NCBI GenBank assembly: GCA_034658655.1 | Contig: JAYEFQ010000095.1 | Location: 1 to 40,631 of the forward strand | DNA: 40,631 nucleotides | Origin: JAQIBY01 sp034658655 | Lineage (GTDB): Bacteria; Bacteroidota; Bacteroidia; Bacteroidales; ML635J-15 | Reading direction: 5' to 3' | Translations under genes and position numbers: made by a program | Shown here: positions 31,597 through 39,668 of the stretch, one piece after another | How positions within the stretch are numbered: the stretch's first letter is position 1 | Layout of the letters: each line of letters opens with the position of its first letter | Notes under the pieces: model-generated | The model's input: the letters and a program-made list of their open reading frames with translations, nothing else | Told to the model about the DNA's origin: nothing | Databases searched by the model: none

Positions 31597-31631
31597 TTTT
31601 AAAGATTTCTTACCGCTGGCTTTGAACTCGA

Positions 31632-31648
31632 ACATTATGGACAGACTC
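31632..31648 (-). repeat. Right imperfect inverted repeat around the decayed MNT cassette
   Basis: On the minus strand this reads GAGTCTGTCCATAATGT, facing the left copy at 30485-30501. It ends three bases before the stop codon of the LolE-like gene. Confidence 0.35.
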
Positions 31649-31651
31649 TAA

Positions 31652-32872
31652 TTATAAATATTTATTAGTAATATGTTGTACAGGATACCAGGCAGCAAAC
31701 AATCCAATCAGCATAACAGTGAGGAAAATTGCTACAAAGTCAATTGTTTTTATTGCCACCGGATAAGCATTAATAATAAATGAACCCGATTGATTGAGCT
31801 GAATAATGCCAAATTTCATTTGAGCCCAACAAAGTACCCAGCCCAGTAAAAGCCCGATAACAGCTCCTACTATGGTTATAAGCCAGCCTTCTAATAAAAA
31901 TATCCGATTAATGGTTGCATTATTTGCTCCCATGCTTCGTAAAGTATGAATATCATCTTTTTTATCAATGATGAGCATGGTAAGCGAGCCAATGACATTG
32001 AAAGACGCAATGAGTAAAATAAAACTTAAAATAAAAAACACAGCCCATTTTTCTGATTTCATGATTTTATAAAAGAATTCGTGTTGGTCATATCTGTCTT
32101 TTATAATAAAATCATCTCCCAGCTTTTCGCGTAAGGCGATTTTTACCTCCTGAGCATCGGCATTTTGAGTTAATTTCAACTCCAGAGCGGTTAATTCTCC
32201 TGAATAATCAAATATTTCTCTTGCAACTTCTATCGGGATAAAAACATATTCGCTGTCAAAATCTTGCTGAATGCTGAAAAACCCAGAAGGATACAGGCTT
32301 TTTTGATTGAGTGCATGGGTTGCATCCATAAAACTGCCTGTCATTTTTGCATCCCGTTTAGGAACAAAAGCTTTTATTGGGGTATGCCGATTGACACTCA
32401 GTGAGAGTTTATAAGCAACGCCTTGTCCAGCAACAGCCATTGGTACTCCATGGTCCCACAACATAAAGTCGCCGCTCGTAATCATAGTGTCAACGCCGCT
32501 AACATTTATGAAATTTTCATCAACGCCTTTTAATCTTGCAATAAACTGTTGATTTTCATATCGTAACAATGCATTTTCTTCAATAATACGGGAATAAGTC
32601 AGGATTGCTTCTTCCTGATCTAAGACATTGTAAATGAGGGAGTCTTCCGGAAAACTTTTCCCTTGCGTTGATTCAATGCGCAAGTCAGGATCAAAACTGT
32701 AAAATAGATTTTTGAGTAAATCATCAAACCCATTAAAAATGGATAAAACCACAATCAGAGCCATGGTCATAACACCAACTCCGGCAACAGAAATCGATGA
32801 AATGATATTGATAACATTGCGTTTCTTTTTCGATATGAGATATCGACGTGCTATGTAGAACGGAAGATTCAA
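31652..32872 (-). CDS. FtsX-like ABC transporter permease (LolC/LolE type)
   Basis: The 406-aa protein begins LPFYIARRYLISKKKRNVINIISSISVAGVGVMTMAL, the usual start of Lol-type permeases. After one membrane helix comes a periplasmic MacB-like domain (about 50-265), and then three C-terminal helices (FFILSFILLIASFNVIGSLTM onward) with the FtsX motif including LRSMGANNATINRIFLLEG. Such permeases release lipoproteins from the inner membrane together with an ATPase (LolD), which is not in this window. It follows rbfA by three bases on the same strand, a pairing I recall as frequent in Bacteroidota. Confidence 0.88.
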   Translation of the reverse strand: MNLPFYIARRYLISKKKRNVINIISSISVAGVGVMTMALIVVLSIFNGFDDLLKNLFYSFDPDLRIESTQGKSFPEDSLIYNVLDQEEAILTYSRIIEENALLRYENQQFIARLKGVDENFINVSGVDTMITSGDFMLWDHGVPMAVAGQGVAYKLSLSVNRHTPIKAFVPKRDAKMTGSFMDATHALNQKSLYPSGFFSIQQDFDSEYVFIPIEVAREIFDYSGELTALELKLTQNADAQEVKIALREKLGDDFIIKDRYDQHEFFYKIMKSEKWAVFFILSFILLIASFNVIGSLTMLIIDKKDDIHTLRSMGANNATINRIFLLEGWLITIVGAVIGLLLGWVLCWAQMKFGIIQLNQSGSFIINAYPVAIKTIDFVAIFLTVMLIGLFAAWYPVQHITNKYL

Positions 32873-32875
32873 TGT

Positions 32876-33214
32876 TTATTCGTTTAATAATTCATTTATC
32901 CGATCGATATGATCTAAGGAGTCATCGAGATAAAATTTTATTTCTGGCACTTTTTTTAATTGATGCCGTACGCGATTCCCTAATTCAAAACGTACTTTTG
33001 AAATATTTGTATTTAAAAATTCGATTGTCCCTTCTGCTTTCTCTGAAGGAAACACAGAAATGTAAATCTTTGCGTTAGATAAATCTTTTGAAATTCGTAC
33101 CACCGTTACGGTAACCATTGTTCCGCCAAACCACTCTCTTCCGTGATTAATGAATATTTCACTGATATCTTTTTGTATCAGTCGGGAAACTTTATTCTGT
33201 CGTTCTGTAAACAT
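32876..33214 (-). CDS. rbfA: 30S ribosome-binding factor A
   Basis: The 112-aa KH-fold protein starts RQNKVSRLIQKDISEIF. It contains VTVTVVRISKDLSNAKIYISVFP and VRFELGNRVRHQLKKVPEIKFYLDDSLDH, which cover the family's two signature regions (SxDLxxAxVYxSV and the K-x-x-P-x-L-x-F-x-x-D-x-S segment). RbfA assists late maturation of the 30S subunit and 16S rRNA 5' end. Length is normal. It leads a two-gene unit with the LolE-like permease, divergent from the DUF4837 gene. Confidence 0.93.
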   Translation of the reverse strand: MFTERQNKVSRLIQKDISEIFINHGREWFGGTMVTVTVVRISKDLSNAKIYISVFPSEKAEGTIEFLNTNISKVRFELGNRVRHQLKKVPEIKFYLDDSLDHIDRINELLNE

Positions 33215-33280
33215 TATTTTATTTTTTTAATAATTATTGTAACAAAATGCCGTTAATTCGCATTATACAATAAAGATAAT

Positions 33281-33288
33281 TAATTTCG
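33281..33288 (+). promoter_or_regulatory. Weak candidate promoter of the DUF4837 gene
   Basis: TAATTTCG differs from TAnnTTTG at one position and ends 22 bases before the ATG at 33311. It lies in the 96-base divergent region shared with rbfA. Confidence 0.35.
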
Positions 33289-33310
33289 TTATAAATGAAA
33301 CATCAAAGAT

Positions 33311-34309
33311 ATGAAAACTAAACTGCTCTATCCCGTTCTTGCTGTAATTTTTTTATTCAGCTTAGTTTCTTGTCAGCAAAGCAGACAAGATATGAAGGTG
33401 AAGGATGCTGCTACTGGAAATGCCGGAGAGATTTTGGTGGTAATGCCTGATGAAACCTGGAAAGGAGATGCAGGACAAGCGCTGCGAGATGTATTTCATG
33501 AAGATTTATATACCGTACCTCAGGAAGAGTTTGTTTTTGATTTGTATCAGATAAAAAAATCTGAATTTACCGGTCTAAATCAAAGAAATCGGAATGTTAT
33601 ATTTCCGGATATCGACTCTGGCCTTGAATATGGAGAGGTAAGAATGAAATCAGATGTGTATAGTCAGCCGCAGACTGTAATTTACATAAAAGCTCCTGAT
33701 TATCCTACGTTTGTGGAAACAGTGGCCTCGAATAAACAAAAACTTATTGAGGTGTTTAAAAAAGCCGATAGGGAGCGATTAATTCCATATCTTAAGAAAC
33801 ATCAAATTGAAAAATATGCCAATGATATTGTAGAAAAGTACGGTGTTTATTTTGCTGTGCCCCGCTCATATACTTTTGATGTGAAAAAGGATAATTTTGC
33901 TTGGTTGTCTTATGAAACAAGACATGCTACTCAGAGTTTTTTAGTGTATCGTTATCCCGCTGACAGTACAGGAAGCCCATCGCTTGATTATCTGGTTGAA
34001 AAACGAAACGAAGTTTTAAAAGAAAATGTACCCGGTGCAAGACCTAGTAGTTACATGTCAACGGAAACTAAATATCATTTCCCAATTTTAACAGGTCGTA
34101 TTATAAATAATCAGGAAGTTTGGGTGATGGAAGGCCTTTGGAAAGTAGAAAACGATTTTATGGGCGGTTCCTTTATTAGTTTTACTTTGGTTGATGAGGA
34201 TGCAAATGAGTGTGTGACTGTTGAGGCCTTTGTTTATGATCCTCGCGGGGATATTCGTGATATAATCAGAAGGTTAGAGGCTGTTTTATGGACAATTGAA
34301 CTCAGATAA
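33311..34309 (+). CDS. DUF4837-type lipoprotein
   Basis: The 332-aa protein has a signal peptide ending in lipobox LVSC (C21). The mature part starts with a low-complexity linker and then GNAGEILVVMPDETWKG. Other features are PQTVIYIKAPDYPTFV, YGVYFAVPRSYTFDVKKDNFAWLSYET, and the C-terminal GLWKVENDFMGGSFISF. This pattern fits a Bacteroidota-specific family listed as DUF4837, whose function is unknown. It is likely anchored in the outer or inner membrane facing the periplasm. The next gene begins five bases after its stop, so the two are probably cotranscribed. Confidence 0.8.
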   Translation: MKTKLLYPVLAVIFLFSLVSCQQSRQDMKVKDAATGNAGEILVVMPDETWKGDAGQALRDVFHEDLYTVPQEEFVFDLYQIKKSEFTGLNQRNRNVIFPDIDSGLEYGEVRMKSDVYSQPQTVIYIKAPDYPTFVETVASNKQKLIEVFKKADRERLIPYLKKHQIEKYANDIVEKYGVYFAVPRSYTFDVKKDNFAWLSYETRHATQSFLVYRYPADSTGSPSLDYLVEKRNEVLKENVPGARPSSYMSTETKYHFPILTGRIINNQEVWVMEGLWKVENDFMGGSFISFTLVDEDANECVTVEAFVYDPRGDIRDIIRRLEAVLWTIELR

Positions 34310-34314
34310 GGCTT

Positions 34315-35259
34315 ATGAAAATATTATGTTTTTTTTCTTGCATGATTTTATTGCTTTCAACTTATGCACAGAGTGATAGTGTGAAAGTGGATCCCTACCC
34401 GGTGTATAGTGTTGGAATAAGTAAAGGGGATTATTACAGTTATAACAACTCCCGGTTGATTGATTTTGCAAGCCTGTTTTCTGAACATTCATATTTTACA
34501 GATATCTCTCAAGAAGATTTTAGTCTCTCGTCGATTAATTATAAACAAACGAATCCTCGGTTTTCTGCGTATTTTTTAAAATATAATCCTCCAAGTGAGA
34601 AAAATAAATTCTTTTATCATTCGCGTTGGTTGATTGGTGTAGCCTATCATGAAGTAAACATTTTTGGTTTTAGCCATAGTCGTGTTGAGCGTACACGACT
34701 TGATACCTTAACGGTAGAAAACGCTTCTGAAATTATTTTTATTGATAGTGTGATACGAGATACTCACCATTCAGATTACATGTCTGAACAATTGAAACTC
34801 AACCTTGCTTTTCATGCAATTACAAATCCTTCAAAACGGTGGGCATTTTATGCCGGTGTTGGTTTAAGCAGTGGGTTTTCAATAAATAGTAAAATAAAAC
34901 ATGTGCATGAAATAGAAAATGTGATTGAGTTGACAACTCCGCAGGATACAAATAATTCGGTTGGTACACTTTCGTCTGATATTAAAACGACGCTTGAAAT
35001 GTTTGATGGTTACAGAAATATAACCTTTGCGGGATCTATTCCTTTTGGTTTTGATTTTAGAATTGGAGAGCAAAATGAGTTTTGGAGAAATATGCATTTA
35101 TTTGCTGAATTTAAACCCGGAGTTAATGTGTATATTATTCCCAAAATAGACCCTGTTGCATCTTATTTCTTTGCAATGAAAATCGGGATTAATTTTGTGC
35201 TGAATACTTTTGATAATTCTGATTTCGTTGAATCGGCTCAAATCCAGCTTCTCGAATGA
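34315..35259 (+). CDS. Exported beta-rich protein, possible outer-membrane barrel
   Basis: The 314-aa protein has a short signal peptide (FFSCMILLLSTYAQ). I do not recognise a named family. Alternating hydrophobic strands with many aromatic residues, such as RWLIGVAYHEVNIFGF, RWAFYAGVGLSSGFSI, and a late FFAMKIGINFVL, suggest an outer-membrane beta-barrel, although the last residues (SAQIQLLE) are not a typical barrel terminus. It follows the DUF4837 gene by five bases. Its last 71 bases overlap the 3' end of mqnC on the opposite strand. Confidence 0.7.
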   Translation: MKILCFFSCMILLLSTYAQSDSVKVDPYPVYSVGISKGDYYSYNNSRLIDFASLFSEHSYFTDISQEDFSLSSINYKQTNPRFSAYFLKYNPPSEKNKFFYHSRWLIGVAYHEVNIFGFSHSRVERTRLDTLTVENASEIIFIDSVIRDTHHSDYMSEQLKLNLAFHAITNPSKRWAFYAGVGLSSGFSINSKIKHVHEIENVIELTTPQDTNNSVGTLSSDIKTTLEMFDGYRNITFAGSIPFGFDFRIGEQNEFWRNMHLFAEFKPGVNVYIIPKIDPVASYFFAMKIGINFVLNTFDNSDFVESAQIQLLE

Positions 35260-36286
35260 GTTTTTGCATACCTTCAGGGCTTAACTGATAATTTGCACCT
35301 GCCTTTGAAACCACATTCTCTTCTATCATAACAGAGCCTAAATCATTTGCGCCGGCATGAAGTGCTAAGGCTCCAATATCTTGTCCTACGGTAAGCCAAC
35401 TGGCTCCAATATTGGGAATATTGTTTAATAATATCCGGCTGAAAGCAATCATTTTTATGTATTCGGCTCCGTAAATTTGTGGCATATCGGGATATCTCTC
35501 AAAAAGTTTCGTGTTTGTTCGTTGATATGGCCAAGGTATAAATGACAGAAATCCTGGACTGTCAGTTGGTTTTTCGTCTTGCAACTTTCGAATAGCAAGT
35601 AAATGCTCAATGCGTTCGTTTATGCTTTCGATAAATCCAAACATCATGGTTGCAGAAGTAACGATGCCGAGTTTGTGGGCTTCTCGCATAACATCTAACC
35701 ACTGCATCTTTGTTGCTTTTCCCGGCGAAACAAGCTTACGAACTCTGTCAGATAAAATTTCTGCCCCGGCTCCCGGCAAGCTGTCGAGACCAGAGTCAAT
35801 GAGACGAGTTAAAACAGCTTTAATAGGCAGTTTTTCTTGTTTTGACAAATAATATACTTCGGGGGGGCCGAGTGCGTGCAATTTTAATTTTGGAAATTCA
35901 TGCTTTAATGTGGAGAATAGCGTGGTATAGTAGTCTAAATTTAATTCCAGATTCATTCCGCCTTGTAATAGCAATTGATTTCCGCCAAGCTTAAATAACT
36001 CACGTATTTTTTCACGGTAATCGTCTAGGCTTAAGACATAGGCACTTTCGTCTTGTTTTTTTACACCGAAATTGCAAAAAAGGCATTGTGAAAAACAAAT
36101 ATTGGTTAAATTAACATTCCTGTCAATAAGCCAAGTTACTTGTTTGTTTGGGTGAAAGTGTTGTCTGACATTATCAGCAAGCTGTATTAATTCTGCTAAA
36201 CTCGCAGTTTTCCATAGCTGAAGTGCCTCTAATTTGTCAAGAGGAATATTGGATTTTATTTTTATTCGGATATCATCAGAAAGCAT
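35189..36286 (-). CDS. mqnC: Cyclic dehypoxanthinyl futalosine synthase MqnC
   Basis: The 365-aa radical SAM enzyme acts in the futalosine branch of menaquinone synthesis and forms the cyclic dehypoxanthinyl product. Cluster cysteines are C64, C68 and C71 in ICFSQCLFCNFG. GGNQLLLQGGMN, HALGPPEVYYLSK and DSLPGAGAEILSDRVR are family regions. The C-terminal REAGFEPIQRNQNY matches the MqnC ending and separates it from MqnE. It lies one base after the Crp/Fnr regulator gene. None of the other mqn genes is in the window. Confidence 0.93.
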   Translation of the reverse strand: MLSDDIRIKIKSNIPLDKLEALQLWKTASLAELIQLADNVRQHFHPNKQVTWLIDRNVNLTNICFSQCLFCNFGVKKQDESAYVLSLDDYREKIRELFKLGGNQLLLQGGMNLELNLDYYTTLFSTLKHEFPKLKLHALGPPEVYYLSKQEKLPIKAVLTRLIDSGLDSLPGAGAEILSDRVRKLVSPGKATKMQWLDVMREAHKLGIVTSATMMFGFIESINERIEHLLAIRKLQDEKPTDSPGFLSFIPWPYQRTNTKLFERYPDMPQIYGAEYIKMIAFSRILLNNIPNIGASWLTVGQDIGALALHAGANDLGSVMIEENVVSKAGANYQLSPEGMQKLIREAGFEPIQRNQNYQKYSAQN

Positions 36287-36287
36287 A

Positions 36288-36992
36288 TTACATCATGTTT
36301 GCAATCTGAGTGAGTTTCTTTTCGTCAACGATGCGAATTTTGCGACCTTGTAATTCAATTAATTTAGCTTGTTTAAATTCAGATAATAAGCGGATTACTG
36401 ATTCTGTTGCCGTGCCAATTAGATTTGCAAGCTCTTCGCGAGTTAAATAAATTTGCAAAGTGTTATCATCGTCAAGCCCGAAATTTTGTTTTAAACTAAC
36501 CAAAACCTCTGCTAAACGTTCCCGAACAGATTTTTGAGCAATATCTGTTATGTAATTATTGGCTTCACCTAATTCAGTACAGGCTAGTTGCAATAGTCCG
36601 ATTCCAAATTCTGCATTTTTCTTTAGTAGGTGATATAAATCAGAGGTGTAAATGAAACAAATGACCGACTCTTCTAAAACCTTGGCGGATGTACAGGCTG
36701 GTTCTCCGCTTATAATTGAACGATAACCAATGATGTCACCTTTTTTAGCAAAACGAATAATTTGTTCTTTGCCTTCAACTCCGGTTTTATATATCTTGAC
36801 AATTCCACTGCAAACACAATAAAAGCCATTAGCACGTCCTCCTTCTTCGTACATTATCAGCCCCTTTTCATAACGATTGCATCGCTTACGTTCATTAATA
36901 TAGCTAATTTCTTCAGGACTTAGTTTTTTGAAAACGGTACTCACAACTTGGGAGCAAATATCGCAAAGTGGTTCTTCAGATGCACGTTTCAT
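36288..36992 (-). CDS. Crp/Fnr-family transcriptional regulator
   Basis: The 234-aa protein has an N-terminal cyclic-nucleotide-type beta-roll (about 30-140, with YEEGGRANGFYCVCSGIVKIYKTG and KKGDIIGYRSIISGEP) and a C-terminal helix-turn-helix (LTREELANLIGTATESVIRLLSEF). Several cysteines lie near the N-terminus (CDIC at 10-13, another near 38) and one in FYCVCSG, which raises the possibility of an oxygen- or redox-sensing Fe-S site as in Fnr, but the spacing is not the classical one. It is immediately upstream of mqnC with a one-base gap, so it may be coexpressed with menaquinone synthesis. Confidence 0.9.
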   Translation of the reverse strand: MKRASEEPLCDICSQVVSTVFKKLSPEEISYINERKRCNRYEKGLIMYEEGGRANGFYCVCSGIVKIYKTGVEGKEQIIRFAKKGDIIGYRSIISGEPACTSAKVLEESVICFIYTSDLYHLLKKNAEFGIGLLQLACTELGEANNYITDIAQKSVRERLAEVLVSLKQNFGLDDDNTLQIYLTREELANLIGTATESVIRLLSEFKQAKLIELQGRKIRIVDEKKLTQIANMM

Positions 36993-37015
36993 ATTTTTTT
37001 TATTTGTTTCTTTGA

Positions 37016-37023
37016 CAAATATA
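37016..37023 (-). promoter_or_regulatory. Candidate promoter of the Crp/Fnr-mqnC unit
   Basis: On the minus strand TATATTTG matches TAnnTTTG exactly and lies 23 bases before the ATG at 36992. The -33 region is not distinctive. No clear Crp/Fnr palindrome was seen nearby. Confidence 0.5.
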
Positions 37024-37063
37024 AGAACTTTTAATTAGTAATCGTTTCCCTTTTTTAATGAAA

Positions 37064-37078
37064 TGTTGTCCGATAAAA
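37064..37078 (+). repeat. 15-nt shared motif, copy 2
   Basis: This is identical to 31582-31596 (TGTTGTCCGATAAAA). It opens the repeat-rich gap 36993-37667, which holds four further elements but no convincing gene. Confidence 0.4.
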
Positions 37079-37120
37079 AGATAAGTAACTATTCAGTGCT
37101 AAAAATAAAAACATTAACAT

Positions 37121-37194
37121 CGATTGTGATTCAAAACTACCGATATGCTACGCTTTGCTTCGCCTATCGGTGTTGAATTTACATCGGCATTATA
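37121..37194 (-). repeat. 74-bp palindromic element, copy B (inverted)
   Basis: The reverse complement matches 8208-8281 at 69 of 74 positions. The central loop differs most (CGAAGCAAAGCGTAGC here). It lies 29 kb from the other copy, in opposite orientation. Confidence 0.85.
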
Positions 37195-37203
37195 CTTGCA
37201 ATT

Positions 37204-37224
37204 TTGATTAATAAATGGTATAAC
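37204..37224 (+). repeat. Dispersed 21-nt motif, copy 2
   Basis: This is 20 of 21 identical to 3981-4001. It follows the 74-bp element after nine bases, the same association seen in truncated form at 31475-31506. Confidence 0.55.
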
Positions 37225-37308
37225 TATTCAGACGCATTTGAAACGATAGCACGATAATACGCCACATGGCGGATGTAAAAAAAGAAAATATGGGGCACTG
37301 GATATTAA

Positions 37309-37332
37309 ACAAGAGGTTGCAACCTCTTGTTG
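37309..37332. repeat. Perfect 24-bp palindrome
   Basis: AACAAGAGGTTG is followed directly by its reverse complement CAACCTCTTGTT with no spacer. A 64-codon frame (37266-37460) runs through it but has no family features. No T-run follows, so a terminator is unlikely; a REP-like element or a dyad for a DNA-binding protein is more plausible. Confidence 0.7.
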
Positions 37333-37509
37333 ATTCCAATGTTCTTTCTCAGATTTGCGGTAACGAGCTACTTTTGCTGATACTGATTAGTTACAAATAT
37401 AATAATGAATTAAAATTAATGTGTTGTATTGAGCTTGTCGAAATGAACCTGCTGAAATGAAATTTCTCACTGCTAGTCAGTCTTTCTGAATGACAGTTTG
37501 TTACGTTTT

Positions 37510-37522
37510 GCGGAGGCTCCGC
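37510..37522. repeat. Short GC-rich palindrome
   Basis: GCGGAGGCTCCGC consists of 6-base inverted arms around one base. It is GC-rich for this region and lies upstream of the first Wzz-like gene. Confidence 0.4.
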
Positions 37523-37624
37523 TACCAAATGCTATGAACGCCGCTTCATTTTGAATCGCTAGCCAGCTGTGATAAATCTCTAAAGTTTTTCTGAACAACA
37601 GTGATTAGTTATCAGATATTTTGC

Positions 37625-37632
37625 TATTTTTG
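37625..37632 (+). promoter_or_regulatory. Candidate promoter of the wzz-like gene cluster
   Basis: TATTTTTG matches TAnnTTTG exactly and ends 35 bases before the ATG at 37668. The -33 region is unclear. Confidence 0.45.
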
Positions 37633-37667
37633 TCGAACTTGTTTTATATAATTATTAGAGAATTTGC

Positions 37668-38672
37668 ATGAAGGAACAAGATAAATATTCACGACAGTTT
37701 GAGGCAGAAAATGTGTTGGATTTAATTATTCGTCGCAGGATACCTATGTTGATTATCGTTATTGCAGCTGTCATTTTATCTGCTCTGGCAAGTTTGACAA
37801 TACAACCGAAATATAAATCTACAGTTACACTTTTTCCAGTGAGTTCATCAAGTATTTCACAGGCATTAATGTCTCAAAATTCTGGTGAAAAAGAAATTTT
37901 AAAATTTGGGGAAGAAGAAGAGGTTGAGCAAATGATGCAGGTTTTGCAATCCAACACTATTCTAAATCGAGTTGTTAAAAAGTATAACTTGATGGAGCAT
38001 TATGATATTGATCCGAAAGGAAAGTATCCTGCTACTGTGCTTTATGAAACATATAAAAAGAATATTAAAATCAACCGAACAGAATTTATGTCGGTAGAAA
38101 TTGTTGTTTTAGATCATTGCCCCGAAACGGCTGCTTTAATTGCAAATGAAATTTCTGCTCAATTAGATTCTGTGATGAATGATATGCAACAAGATCGTGC
38201 ATTGAAAGCATTCCGATTAGTTGAAATCGAGTATCGTAAACAAAAAAATAAGATAAATGCAATTCGTGATACCTTAGAAATGCTCGGTGCAATAGGAATT
38301 GTTGAATATGAGTCACAAAGTGAGGTGTTTAATGATCAATATGCTATTGCAATTGCTCAAGGTAATTTTACCGGGGCTTCTCGTTTGAAAGAAAAAATTG
38401 ATACACTTGCCAAATATGGACCGTTGTATGTTTCAATGCACGAGCAGCTTACGAGTGGTATTAAGAAGTTGTCAGAGGTTGAATCGAAATACGTTGAAGC
38501 TAAAATTGATGTTGAACAAGACTTGCCACATAAATTTGTCGTTAATGATGCGGTTAAGGCTGAAAAGAAATCTTATCCGGTTCGCTGGTTAATTGTTTTG
38601 TTTTCAACAATTTCAAGTTTTATTCTGGCAATTATTGTTCTTATAATTTTAGAAAACGTAAAAAAAAAATAA
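37668..38672 (+). CDS. Wzz-like chain-length determinant, first of a pair
   Basis: The 334-aa inner-membrane protein has one helix near the N-terminus (about 27-47, LIIVIAAVILSALASLTI) and another near the C-terminus (about 308-330). The periplasmic part between them is largely helical, with charged stretches consistent with coiled coil. The N-terminal layout and TIQPKYKSTVTLFPV match the Wzz domain (PF02706-like), which controls polysaccharide chain length. KKSYPVRW stands just before the second helix, where Wzz proteins usually have a proline-rich motif. No tyrosine-kinase domain follows. A second paralogous gene comes 62 bases later. Confidence 0.8.
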   Translation: MKEQDKYSRQFEAENVLDLIIRRRIPMLIIVIAAVILSALASLTIQPKYKSTVTLFPVSSSSISQALMSQNSGEKEILKFGEEEEVEQMMQVLQSNTILNRVVKKYNLMEHYDIDPKGKYPATVLYETYKKNIKINRTEFMSVEIVVLDHCPETAALIANEISAQLDSVMNDMQQDRALKAFRLVEIEYRKQKNKINAIRDTLEMLGAIGIVEYESQSEVFNDQYAIAIAQGNFTGASRLKEKIDTLAKYGPLYVSMHEQLTSGIKKLSEVESKYVEAKIDVEQDLPHKFVVNDAVKAEKKSYPVRWLIVLFSTISSFILAIIVLIILENVKKK

Positions 38673-38734
38673 AAATTAAGCCAATTTGGTGTTGTGCAGG
38701 TCGCATAACAATTGAATTGCCAAACTATAATACC

Positions 38735-39667
38735 ATGGAAAATTATTTTAAAAATAGCAGCATATTTGAGCTGATTAGCAGATGGAAAATACATTTGTTA
38801 ATTATTGTTATCGTTGCTGGCGGATTAGGGATTTTGTTCTCTTCTAGTATTTTTATTACTCCTAAATATAGCTCATACGCAGTATTATACCCAGCGAATA
38901 TTTCCCCCATGTCTGAGGAGTCTGAAACTGAACAAATGCTTGAACTCATTCAATCACAGGACATAAGATTCCGTGTTTTTGATGCGTTTGATTTGGGGTC
39001 ACATTATTCTATTTCTGAAAATGACCCTCATTATTTATCTCAACTTAATAAACGTTTTGAAGGGAGTGTGAGTTTTAGAAAGACTGAAAATGAGGCGGTT
39101 ATGCTTACTGTTCTTGATAAGGATCCACAAGTTGCCTCTGATATGGTGGATTCAATTATTGCATTTTATAATCACAAAGTATTAAATTTAAATAAAGATA
39201 AGTCTGCTGAATTAGTTAGAGTTTACGATAACCATTTAAACAAAAAACAATCTGAAATTGATAGCCTAAGCAAAATTTTGAAAAAGCATAGAAAAGAAAA
39301 TAATATTCTTGACTTTGGAATTCAAACTAAAGAATATACGCGAGCTATTGCTAATGGCAAAAGCTTCGGTGATACAAAAGAATCTTTGCAGAACTTGCGT
39401 GACTTTGGTAGCGATTTTATGATTTCTGATTCTTTGCTTTGGAATGCCATGTCCGATTATCATGAAATTAAACAACAATTAGAGGTCACGATTCAGGATA
39501 CAACAAAAACCATTACTTATGCTCATGTAGTTGCTGAACCATTTGCTGCAGATAAAAAATCATATCCTACACGTTGGATTTTTGTTTTCTTTTCTGTTTT
39601 GGGAGCCTTGTTTGCCGGTGTTGTGGTTTTGATGTTTATTGATAAAGCTAGAATCTCAAAACATTAG
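38735..39667 (+). CDS. Wzz-like chain-length determinant, second of a pair
   Basis: The product is 310 aa from the ATG at 38735 (an upstream TTG at 38717 is open). Topology is as in the preceding gene: helix 1 (about 22-42, LLIIVIVAGGLGILF), a periplasmic helical domain with predicted coiled coil around KKQSEIDSLSKILKKHRKEN, and helix 2 near the C-terminus. ITPKYSSYAVLYPAN and KKSYPTRW correspond to the same positions in the first protein, so the two are diverged paralogues. It lies in the same direction as the O-antigen ligase gene that starts one base after its stop. Confidence 0.8.
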   Translation: MENYFKNSSIFELISRWKIHLLIIVIVAGGLGILFSSSIFITPKYSSYAVLYPANISPMSEESETEQMLELIQSQDIRFRVFDAFDLGSHYSISENDPHYLSQLNKRFEGSVSFRKTENEAVMLTVLDKDPQVASDMVDSIIAFYNHKVLNLNKDKSAELVRVYDNHLNKKQSEIDSLSKILKKHRKENNILDFGIQTKEYTRAIANGKSFGDTKESLQNLRDFGSDFMISDSLLWNAMSDYHEIKQQLEVTIQDTTKTITYAHVVAEPFAADKKSYPTRWIFVFFSVLGALFAGVVVLMFIDKARISKH

Positions 39668-39668
39668 G

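Noticed and set aside
37266..37460. 64-codon frame in the gap before the Wzz pair
   Set aside because: It is read through the perfect 24-bp palindrome and has no recognisable domain, promoter box or ordered composition.
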